Notes under the pieces: model-generated
Database searches by the model: none
What the model saw: the letters and a program-made list of their open reading frames with translations, nothing else
What the model was told of the DNA's origin: nothing
Position numbers and translations under genes: made by a program
Shown here: in pieces, positions 1 to 5,060 of the stretch
How the letters are laid out: the number at the start of each line of letters is the position of its first letter
Numbering within the stretch: the stretch's first letter is position 1
From: JBJXHB01 sp046160725
GTDB taxonomy: Bacteria; Pseudomonadota; Gammaproteobacteria; Burkholderiales; Burkholderiaceae_C
DNA: 7,693 nucleotides
NCBI GenBank assembly: GCA_046160725.1
Contig: JBJXHB010000444.1
Span: 1-7,693 of the forward strand
Direction of reading: 5' to 3'

Positions 1-980
1 CGCGCGATCTCCTTGTCGCTCAGGCCCCGCGCCACATGCTGCAGCACGTCGCGCTGGCGCTCGGTGAGCCGGGGCGCCGTGTCGGTCTGCGCCAGCGCGC
101 CTTCGGTGGACTCCAGCGTGGCCAGGAACTGCGACATCTCGCGCTGCAGGGTCGGCCAGCCCGGGTCGGTGGCCAGCGGCAGGTGGTTGCGCCCGGGCAG
201 GCTCACCCAGCGCGCGCCGGGTATCAGCGAGGCCACGAGCTCGCCCTCGCGCTGCAGGATCATCGAGTCGTCGCGCACGTGCATCACCAGCGTGGGGCAG
301 CGCACCTGTGCCGCGTCAGCCCGCGCGTCGAGCTCGAAGAAGGCCTTCATGTAGCGTGCCGCCATCGGGCCGCTGACACTGTTCTTGTGCAACTCGTCGT
401 AGGCATCGAGCACGCTGGCCGGCGCCGTGGGCAACAGGTGCACGGTGAAGAGGCGGCGGAACGCGCTGGCATCGTGGCCCCAGCCCAGCTCCGCGATGCG
501 GACCATCTCGGTGAACAAGGCCTGCGTGCGCGGCGACAGGCCCTGGTGGTAGACGCCGCGCACGAAGCCCGCGTACAGCACCAGCGCCCGCACCCGCTCG
601 GGGTGGCGCATCGCATAGCGCACGGCGATCGCGGCACCTTGCGAGATGCCCAGCAGCACGAAGCGCTGCTGCCCGCTGGCGTCGGCCACGGCCTCGAGGT
701 CGCGCACCCAGGCGTCCAGCGAGATGTCGTCCGCCTCGCGGTCGGACAGGCCGCAGCCGCGCGCGTCGTACCACAGCATCTGGTGGGTGCGCGAGATGTG
801 GTCGACCCAATGGCGCGTGGAGGGCAACTGCGCATCGGCCTGCAGATTGCCCAGCCAGTTCGCGGCCTTGATGATCAAGGGCCCGCGGCCGACGCTGCGC
901 ATCGCCAGCCTGACGCCATCGCCGGTGGTGCAATAACTCAACTGGCCGGTGGGCAGGGGTGCAGGGGCGGCGGCGCTCAT
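1..980 (-). CDS. Alpha/beta-hydrolase–LuxR helix-turn-helix regulator, C-terminus cut by window edge
   Basis: The frame is open from ATG at 980 to the window's left edge, giving 326 codons of a protein whose last part is missing. Residues ~20-290 form an alpha/beta hydrolase: strand and turn YDARGCGLSD (71-80), nucleophile elbow GISQGA with Ser113, a probable acid at Asp237/238 (HVRDDS) and a probable His266 (GRNHLPL). Residues 303-326 (APRLTERQRDVLQHVARGLS, then DKEIA) are the start of a LuxR/GerE DNA-binding domain; its recognition helix lies outside the window. An AAGAAGG ribosome site sits 7 bases before the ATG. By family, this is a transcription regulator whose sensor domain is hydrolase-like instead of an acyl-homoserine-lactone domain. 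All three triad positions look intact, so it may bind or turn over a small ester or lactone; that is inference. It lies 166 bases downstream of the GMC gene on the same strand and could be co-transcribed with it or use its own promoter. The architecture is confident, the ligand unknown. Confidence 0.88.
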   Translation of the reverse strand, partial: MSAAAPAPLPTGQLSYCTTGDGVRLAMRSVGRGPLIIKAANWLGNLQADAQLPSTRHWVDHISRTHQMLWYDARGCGLSDREADDISLDAWVRDLEAVADASGQQRFVLLGISQGAAIAVRYAMRHPERVRALVLYAGFVRGVYHQGLSPRTQALFTEMVRIAELGWGHDASAFRRLFTVHLLPTAPASVLDAYDELHKNSVSGPMAARYMKAFFELDARADAAQVRCPTLVMHVRDDSMILQREGELVASLIPGARWVSLPGRNHLPLATDPGWPTLQREMSQFLATLESTEGALAQTDTAPRLTERQRDVLQHVARGLSDKEIA

Positions 981-987
981 CGGGGTG

Positions 988-994
988 CCTTCTT
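988..994 (-). promoter_or_regulatory. Ribosome binding site of the hydrolase–LuxR gene
   Basis: On the minus strand AAGAAGG lies 7 bases before the ATG at 980. It supports this start for a gene whose 3' end is not in the window. Confidence 0.6.
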
Positions 995-1062
995 GCGACG
1001 CACGCCGTTGACGCCCTCCGGACCGCCCGGCGGGCTCAGTGGACAGGACGCCAAGCGGCGGG

Positions 1063-1091
1063 ATGGTAGCCGCAGCGGCGGTGCGGGTCAC
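1063..1091 (-). promoter_or_regulatory. Candidate sigma-70 promoter for the hydrolase–LuxR gene
   Basis: On the minus strand GTGACC (1091-1086) and TACCAT (1068-1063) are separated by exactly 17 bases. Each matches the consensus hexamers at 4 of 6 positions. Transcription would start near 1056, giving a leader of about 75 bases. If real, the regulator can be transcribed apart from the GMC gene. This rests on sequence match only, and the surrounding DNA is so GC-rich that chance matches are possible. Confidence 0.28.
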
Positions 1092-1146
1092 GCCGGCAGC
1101 ATCACCGCCCGCCGCACCCCGCGGCGCGATGAGCCGGCTGCAACAC

Positions 1147-2733
1147 TCAGTCCCGGCCGCTGGAGATCCAGTCCGCTGCGCGCTGCGCGATCATCGCCAC
1201 GGCGGCATTGGTGTGCCCACGCGGCACCGCCGGCATGACGGACGCGTCGGCCACCCAGAGCCCGTCCACACCGCGCACCCGCAGACGCGGCGTGACGACC
1301 GAGCGCCCGTCGGCGCCCATGCGGCAGGTGCTGGTGGGGTGGTAGACGGTCTGGATGACGCCGTTGAGCCAGGCCCGCAACTCGGCGTCCGATTTCACGC
1401 CCGCGCCGGGCAGGGCCTCGCCAGTGTGGTCCGGCGCGCCCATGCGCGCGGCAACGTTGCGGGCAAGGCGGATGGCGGCGAGCAGGACCTTCGCATCGAT
1501 GTCATCCGGGTCCGACAGCAGGCCGAAGTCGATGCCCGGGGCCTGCAACGGATCGGCACTTCTCAGGCTCACCCGCCCGCGCGAGCGCGGCGCGGCGACG
1601 ATCGGCCCGATCGTGAAAGCATGCCGGCGCGGTGGCTCGCGGCCCTGGTTGCGCCACTCGAAGGGGCCGAACAGCAGCTCGATGTCGGGTGCAGCCTCCC
1701 GGCCGAGACCACTGCGCGCGAAGGCGAAGGCCTCGATCGCGTTGGTGGCCAGCATGCCGTGCTTGAGCAACAGGTAGCGCAACAGGCTGAGCGGCGACTC
1801 GGCGTTCTTGAGGGTGTCGGTGCGGGCGGTGTCGAACACCATCGGCACCGTCGGATGGTCCTGCAGGTTGGCGCCGACCTCGGGCGCGTCCACCACCACG
1901 GGGATGCCAAAGCGCAACAGGGCAGCGGCCGGCCCGATGCCCGAATGCGCGAGCAGATGGGGTGAGCCGAAGGCGCCTGCCGCCAGCACCACCCCGGCCC
2001 CGGCCCGATAGACCTGCTCGGTGCCGCCGCGCCGCAGCGCCACGCCCACCGCCCGGCCGCTCTCGACAACGACCTTCGTCACCTGCGCATCGGTCAGCAC
2101 CTGCAGGTTGGCGCGGGCGAGTGCCGGCTTGAGGTAGGCGTCGTAGGCACTGAAGCGGCGACCGCGGTCGTGCGCAAGCTGGCACACCCAGGCGCCCTCG
2201 TAGGGCCCGCCGTTGTAGTCCGAAGCAGCCTCGTGGCCGGCCACTGCCTGGGCCGCAGCCACGAACGAGGCCGACAGCGGGTGGTGGTTGACGTTGGGGG
2301 CAATGCGCATCGGCCCGGTGTGCCCGCGCGGCCGCGTGCCGTTCGGCCCGGACCAGCTTTCCTGGGCCTGGAACACCGGCGCCACGTCGCGCCAGCCCCA
2401 TCCCTCGGCACCAGCGGCGACCCAGCCGTCAAAGTCCTCCGGGTGGCACCACTGGTGGATCTGTGCGTTCATGTTGGAGCTGCCGCCCAGCATCTTGCCG
2501 CGCGGCACCAGGATGCGCCGCCCATCGGTGGTGGCGCCCGGCTCGCTCTCGAAGGCCCAGTCCACGCTGCTGCCGAACAGCCGCGCAAAACCCGCCGGGA
2601 TCTTGACGAAGGGGTTCGAGGGCTTGCCGCCGGCCTCGATGAGCAGCACACGGTGCTTCCCCGATGCGCTCAAGCGCTCGGCCAGCACGCTGCCGGCCGT
2701 CCCGGCCCCGACGATGATGTGGTCGAAATCCAT
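1147..2733 (-). CDS. GMC-family FAD-dependent alcohol/choline-type dehydrogenase
   Basis: A 528-residue flavoprotein of the glucose-methanol-choline oxidoreductase family, of usual length for bacterial members. It has an N-terminal Rossmann motif GAGTAG (9-14) with Glu33 at the end of the second strand, as expected for FAD ribose binding. The first GMC signature region is at 73-90 (VPRGKMLGGSSNMNA) and the second at ~253-267 (GAFGSPHLLAHSGIG). The C-terminal active site shows YHPTSTCRMG with catalytic His465, and GHTNA with His507 and Asn509. The family oxidises primary alcohols to aldehydes using FAD; cytosolic location is likely because no signal peptide is seen. Substrate cannot be read from sequence: choline dehydrogenase (BetA) is the best-known relative, but no betB or betI neighbour is visible, so a general aliphatic or aromatic alcohol is as likely. 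Two ATGs occur; the second (2733) is chosen because AGGA lies 8 bases before it and only 2 before the first (2739). It is divergent from the crotonase gene. Confidence 0.93.
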   Translation of the reverse strand: MDFDHIIVGAGTAGSVLAERLSASGKHRVLLIEAGGKPSNPFVKIPAGFARLFGSSVDWAFESEPGATTDGRRILVPRGKMLGGSSNMNAQIHQWCHPEDFDGWVAAGAEGWGWRDVAPVFQAQESWSGPNGTRPRGHTGPMRIAPNVNHHPLSASFVAAAQAVAGHEAASDYNGGPYEGAWVCQLAHDRGRRFSAYDAYLKPALARANLQVLTDAQVTKVVVESGRAVGVALRRGGTEQVYRAGAGVVLAAGAFGSPHLLAHSGIGPAAALLRFGIPVVVDAPEVGANLQDHPTVPMVFDTARTDTLKNAESPLSLLRYLLLKHGMLATNAIEAFAFARSGLGREAAPDIELLFGPFEWRNQGREPPRRHAFTIGPIVAAPRSRGRVSLRSADPLQAPGIDFGLLSDPDDIDAKVLLAAIRLARNVAARMGAPDHTGEALPGAGVKSDAELRAWLNGVIQTVYHPTSTCRMGADGRSVVTPRLRVRGVDGLWVADASVMPAVPRGHTNAAVAMIAQRAADWISSGRD

Positions 2734-2741
2734 GGTCATGA

Positions 2742-2745
2742 TCCT
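2742..2745 (-). promoter_or_regulatory. Ribosome binding site deciding the GMC start
   Basis: AGGA on the minus strand is 2 bases from ATG 2739 but 8 bases from the in-frame ATG 2733. The second spacing is workable for ribosome binding, so the protein probably begins MDFDHIIVGAG. Confidence 0.5.
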
Positions 2746-2821
2746 GGGTTGGGGAGTCGGGCGGCAATCAACCAGCGACCACCGCTGCGGTGCATCACCA
2801 GGACTGCCAACGGTGCCCAGT

Positions 2822-2924
2822 GTCCGGATGAAGCCGCGCGGGCCGAAGTCGGCGCTCTACGGTAAGGAGCACCTCAGGCCAGGCCTCGACTACGGTAGCC
2901 CCGGGGCCGGGGCATCATCCGGAC
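2822..2924. repeat. 10-bp perfect inverted repeat in the divergent GMC/crotonase intergenic region
   Basis: GTCCGGATGA (2822-2831) and TCATCCGGAC (2915-2924) are exact reverse complements with 83 bases between them. The right copy ends 27 bases before the crotonase ATG. The spacing is too long for a terminator, but the arms could be paired regulator sites. Each arm holds the palindrome TCCGGA. Chance origin is possible. Confidence 0.4.
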
Positions 2925-2935
2925 TCCCATTTGCT

Positions 2936-2940
2936 GGAGG
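2936..2940 (+). promoter_or_regulatory. Ribosome binding site of the crotonase gene
   Basis: GGAGG lies 11 bases before ATG 2952. It argues against a longer start at TTG 2931, because the site would then fall inside the coding sequence. Confidence 0.6.
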
Positions 2941-2951
2941 CTGGCCGCACC

Positions 2952-3740
2952 ATGTCCGAACCCAATCCCCATGTCAGCCTGCAGAAGCTGGCCGACCATG
3001 TCACGCTCGTCACCATCACCCGGCCCGAGGCCCGCAATGCCGTCAGCCCGGACGTGGCGCGCGGCCTGGACGCCGCCATCACCGCCACGGATGCCGACGA
3101 CGACACCTGGGTCGTCATCCTCACCGGCACCGGTGGCGAGGCCTTCTGTGCCGGCGCGGACCTGAAGGCCATCTCCGCCGGCCGCGGCCATGAGCTGCGC
3201 ACCGAGCGCGGCGGCTTTGCCGGCTTCGTGCATGCGCCGAAGAAGAAGCCCTGGATCGCCGCCGTCAACGGCGCGGCCTTTGCCGGCGGCTGCGAACTGG
3301 TGCTGGCCTGCGACCTGGTGGTGGCCGTGCCGCAGGCGCGCTTCGCGCTGCCGGAGGTCAAGCGCGGGCTGATCGCCTCGGCCGGCGGCCTGTACCGGCT
3401 GCCGCGCGCGCTGCCGCCGGCGGTGGCGCGCGAGATGATCCTCACCGGCGACCCGCTGCCGGCCGACCGCGCGCATGCGCTGGGCATGGTCAACCTGATG
3501 GCGCCGGACGCCGCGTCGCTGATCGACACCGCGCGCGCCCTGGCCGCGCGCATCACCGCCAACGCACCGATCGCCGTGCGCGAGAGCCTGGGCGTGGCCC
3601 GCCAGGCCTTCGACCGCACCGACGCCGAGTTGGCGCGGCTGAGCGACGAAGGCCAGGCCCGCAACATGACCAGCGAGGACTTCAAGGAGGGCCCGCGCGC
3701 CTTCATCGAGAAGCGGGCGCCGCGCTGGCAGGGGCGCTGA
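2952..3740 (+). CDS. Enoyl-CoA hydratase/isomerase (crotonase family)
   Basis: A 262-residue crotonase, standard length for single-domain members. FCAGADLK (65-72) supplies the first oxyanion-hole backbone and the acyl-CoA pocket. The family signature runs through IAAVNGAAFAGGCELVLACD (102-121). Both acid/base glutamates of classical enoyl-CoA hydratases are in place: Glu115 (GGCEL) and Glu135 (LPEVKRGL). The C-terminal helix SEDFKEGPRAFIEKRAPRW is the usual family ending. With both glutamates present, hydration of a trans-2-enoyl-CoA to a 3-hydroxyacyl-CoA in fatty-acid or aromatic beta-oxidation is most likely; isomerase or dehalogenase activity cannot be excluded in this diverse family. 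It acts in the cytosol. No acyl-CoA dehydrogenase, thiolase or ligase lies beside it, so the pathway is not fixed by context. ATG 2952 is chosen over TTG 2931 because of the GGAGG placement. Confidence 0.93.
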   Translation: MSEPNPHVSLQKLADHVTLVTITRPEARNAVSPDVARGLDAAITATDADDDTWVVILTGTGGEAFCAGADLKAISAGRGHELRTERGGFAGFVHAPKKKPWIAAVNGAAFAGGCELVLACDLVVAVPQARFALPEVKRGLIASAGGLYRLPRALPPAVAREMILTGDPLPADRAHALGMVNLMAPDAASLIDTARALAARITANAPIAVRESLGVARQAFDRTDAELARLSDEGQARNMTSEDFKEGPRAFIEKRAPRWQGR

Positions 3741-3764
3741 GAGACGGTACAGGCCCGGCAGGCC

Positions 3765-3793
3765 TTGACCCGTGGTGTCGATAGTGACACCAT
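3765..3793 (+). promoter_or_regulatory. Candidate hicAB promoter
   Basis: TTGACC (3765-3770) is a good -35 element. At 17 bases downstream sits CACCAT (3788-3793), a poor -10 (3 of 6). Transcription would then begin near 3800, almost at the hicA ATG (3802), which would explain why no ribosome site precedes that codon. The -35 match is clear; the -10 is weak. Confidence 0.3.
3773..3792. promoter_or_regulatory. Inverted repeat, candidate HicB operator
   Basis: TGGTGTC (3773-3779) and GACACCA (3786-3792) are perfect 7-base arms separated by 6 bases (GATAGT). The palindrome sits between the -35-like TTGACC and the hicA start. This is the expected place for an operator bound by the DNA-binding C-terminus of HicB, which represses its own operon in characterised HicAB systems. 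The repeat is seen; its role is inferred. Confidence 0.5.
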
Positions 3794-3801
3794 TTGCACG
3801 C

Positions 3802-4059
3802 ATGGCGGACATCGAGAAGATCCTGGACCGGATGCTGGCTTCGCCTGTCGCCGTTCGCTTCGTCGATCTCATGAAAGTCTGCGAACACTTCTTCGGTCCG
3901 GCGCGGCAGTCCGGTTCCAGCCATGCGGTATTCAAGACCCCCTGGCCGGGCGATCCGCGGGTCAACATCCAGAACGACAAGGGCAAGGCCAAGGCCTACC
4001 AGGTGCGCCAGGTGTGCGAAGCGATCACCAAGTTGAAGGGCCAGCGCGATGAACATTGA
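3802..4059 (+). CDS. hicA: HicA-type toxin (mRNA interferase)
   Basis: An 85-residue protein of the HicA family, small dsRNA-binding-fold toxins that cleave mRNA and block translation until neutralised by HicB. The diagnostic stretch is QSGSSHAVFKTPW (36-48) with the family's catalytic histidine at His41. It is followed by DPRVNIQNDKGKAKAYQVRQ (51-70), the strand and helix typical of this HicA branch. The partner gene hicB follows at once and overlaps it by 11 bases, the classic toxin-first order of hicAB. Start: ATG 3802 gives the length and N-terminus (MADIEKILDRM) expected of the family. GTG codons at 3772, 3775 and 3784 are in frame, but they would translate through the candidate operator and have no convincing ribosome site. 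No ribosome site precedes ATG 3802 either, so a nearly leaderless message is possible. The catalytic histidine is intact, so the toxin is probably functional. Confidence 0.88.
   Translation: MADIEKILDRMLASPVAVRFVDLMKVCEHFFGPARQSGSSHAVFKTPWPGDPRVNIQNDKGKAKAYQVRQVCEAITKLKGQRDEH
4036..4040 (+). promoter_or_regulatory. Ribosome binding site of hicB inside hicA
   Basis: AAGGG lies 8 bases before the hicB ATG, within the last codons of hicA. The antitoxin thus has its own, visibly better, ribosome site than the toxin, which would favour antitoxin excess. Confidence 0.5.
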
Positions 4060-4372
4060 CCACTACACCTACCGCGTCACCTGGTCGGCGGAAGACGGCG
4101 AGCACCTGGGCCTGTGCGCCGAGTTTCCATCGCTGTCCTGGCTCGCCCCCGCACCCGGAAAGGCTCTGGAAGGCATCCGAAAGGTCGTGGTGGATTGCGT
4201 GCGCGACATGTCCGCGAACGGGGAGCCCGTTCCTGAGCCGATCGCAGACCGCCGATACAGCGGCGAGTTCAAGGTTCGCATTCCGCCGCAGCAGCATCGT
4301 CGGCTGGCGATCGAGGCCAGCGAGCAGGGCGTCAGCCTCAACCGGCTGGTGAGCGCGAAGCTTGCAAGGTGA
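4049..4372 (+). CDS. hicB: HicB-type antitoxin
   Basis: A 107-residue HicB antitoxin that binds and masks HicA and, with it, represses the operon. Residues ~5-62 (YTYRVTWSAEDGEHLGLCAE onward) form the HicB N-terminal fold, a degenerate RNase H-like domain that contacts the toxin. Residues ~72-107 (GEFKVRIPPQQHRRLAIEAS, then EQGVSLNRLVSAKL) form a ribbon-helix-helix DNA-binding domain of the Arc/MetJ type. The N-terminus overlaps the end of hicA by 11 bases in another frame, so the two are translated from one message. The stop lies 3 bases before the GTG start proposed for yfcG. A palindrome in front of hicA is the likely binding site. Both domains are complete with no frameshift. Confidence 0.9.
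   Translation: MNIDHYTYRVTWSAEDGEHLGLCAEFPSLSWLAPAPGKALEGIRKVVVDCVRDMSANGEPVPEPIADRRYSGEFKVRIPPQQHRRLAIEASEQGVSLNRLVSAKLAR
4366..4372 (+). promoter_or_regulatory. Ribosome site deciding between two yfcG starts
   Basis: AAGGTGA overlaps the hicB stop codon. Its AAGG core is 6 bases before GTG 4376 and 18 before the in-frame ATG 4388. The spacing favours GTG and suggests that yfcG translation is coupled to hicB. Confidence 0.4.
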
Positions 4373-4375
4373 GAT

Positions 4376-5026
4376 GTGCACCCAGCCATGACCATCCAGC
4401 TCCACACCTTCGACACCCCCAACGGCCGCAAGATCAGCGTCGCGCTGGAGGAGATGGGCCTGACCTATGCGGTGCAGGTGGTCGACATCGGCCGCGACGA
4501 GCAGTTCGCGCCATCCTTCCTGGCCATCAGCCCGAACAACAAGATCCCGGCCATCGTCGACCCGGACGGCCCGGACGGCAAGCCGATCAGCGTGTTCGAG
4601 TCGGGTGCGATCCTGCTGTACCTGGGCATGAAGACCGGCCGCTTCTGGCCGGCCGGGCGTCGGGCCCAGGTGGCGGTGATGGAGTGGCTGATGTTCCAGG
4701 TCGGCGGCTTCGGCCCGATGCCGGGGCAGGTGCACCATTTCGTGGCCCTGCCCGAAGACGAGGCCGGGCGCGCCTACGGCCTGAAGCGCTTCATGGCCGA
4801 GACGCGGCGGCTGTACGGCGTGATGGACCGGCGGCTGGCCGACCACGAATACTTTGCCGGCGAGATCTCGATTGCCGACTTCGCGATCCTGGGCTGGGCC
4901 TGGCGCCATGCGCGGCACCAGGTGGACCTGGCGGACTTCCCGAACGTGCAGCGCTGGTACGCGGCCATGATGGCGCGCCCGGCCACGGCGCGTGGTTTTG
5001 CGGTGCCGCTCAGGCGGGCGGGATAG
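4376..5026 (+). CDS. yfcG: YfcG-like glutathione S-transferase / disulfide-bond oxidoreductase
   Basis: A 216-residue protein (212 from the alternative ATG 4388) of the Nu-class glutathione transferases typified by E. coli YfcG. These bind glutathione or glutathione disulfide and reduce disulfides in the cytosol. Numbering from ATG 4388: an N-terminal thioredoxin fold with TPN at 10-12, matching the Thr/Asn glutathione-contact pair of YfcG. Next come SPNNKIPAIVD (49-58) with cis-Pro54, and FESGAILLYL (70-79) with the Glu-Ser pair for the gamma-glutamyl group. The helical C-domain has QVGGFGPMPGQVHHF (104-118), near-identical in type to YfcG, and the N-capping motif SIADFAI (161-167). Length equals the family norm. 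A ribosome site favours GTG 4376 while the fold begins just after ATG 4388, so the first four residues are uncertain. It directly follows hicB on the same strand, probably by chance insertion and not shared function, and converges on the binding-protein gene. Confidence 0.92.
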   Translation: MHPAMTIQLHTFDTPNGRKISVALEEMGLTYAVQVVDIGRDEQFAPSFLAISPNNKIPAIVDPDGPDGKPISVFESGAILLYLGMKTGRFWPAGRRAQVAVMEWLMFQVGGFGPMPGQVHHFVALPEDEAGRAYGLKRFMAETRRLYGVMDRRLADHEYFAGEISIADFAILGWAWRHARHQVDLADFPNVQRWYAAMMARPATARGFAVPLRRAG

Positions 5027-5060
5027 CCCGGCCGCCGGCTGCGGGCCGCTGACGGCAGGC

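Noticed and set aside
1012..1125. GC-rich imperfect hairpins in the GMC–regulator intergenic region
   Set aside because: Pairings such as GCGGCGGTG with CACCGCCCGCCGC need a bulge and a 19-base loop; indistinguishable from chance at this base composition.
36..1238. 400-codon open frame on the plus strand opposite the regulator
   Set aside because: It is the antisense of the hydrolase–LuxR gene, which has clear catalytic motifs. Its translation is Arg/His/Gly-rich low-complexity text without family motifs, as expected of GC-rich shadow frames.
2931..2951. TTG start extending the crotonase by seven residues
   Set aside because: The GGAGG ribosome site lies inside this extension and serves ATG 2952. 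The added residues have no family counterpart that I recognise.
2170..3193. Plus-strand open frames (231 and 301 codons) across the GMC gene 5' end and the intergenic region
   Set aside because: They are antisense to GMC motifs and overlap the crotonase in the wrong frame. The intergenic stretch 2740-2951 itself shows no credible small gene.
3751..3765. Possible terminator hairpin AGGCC-N5-GGCCT after the crotonase
   Set aside because: The stem is only 5 bp with no T-run; too weak to call in GC-rich DNA.
3772..3801. Upstream GTG starts for hicA
   Set aside because: They would encode ten extra residues through a perfect palindrome and have no good ribosome site. ATG 3802 gives the usual HicA N-terminus.
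5026..5046. Possible bidirectional terminator between convergent yfcG and binding-protein genes
   Set aside because: GCCCG/CGGGC pairs over only 5 bp with an 11-base loop and no T-tract on either strand. The location is sensible but the structure is not convincing.
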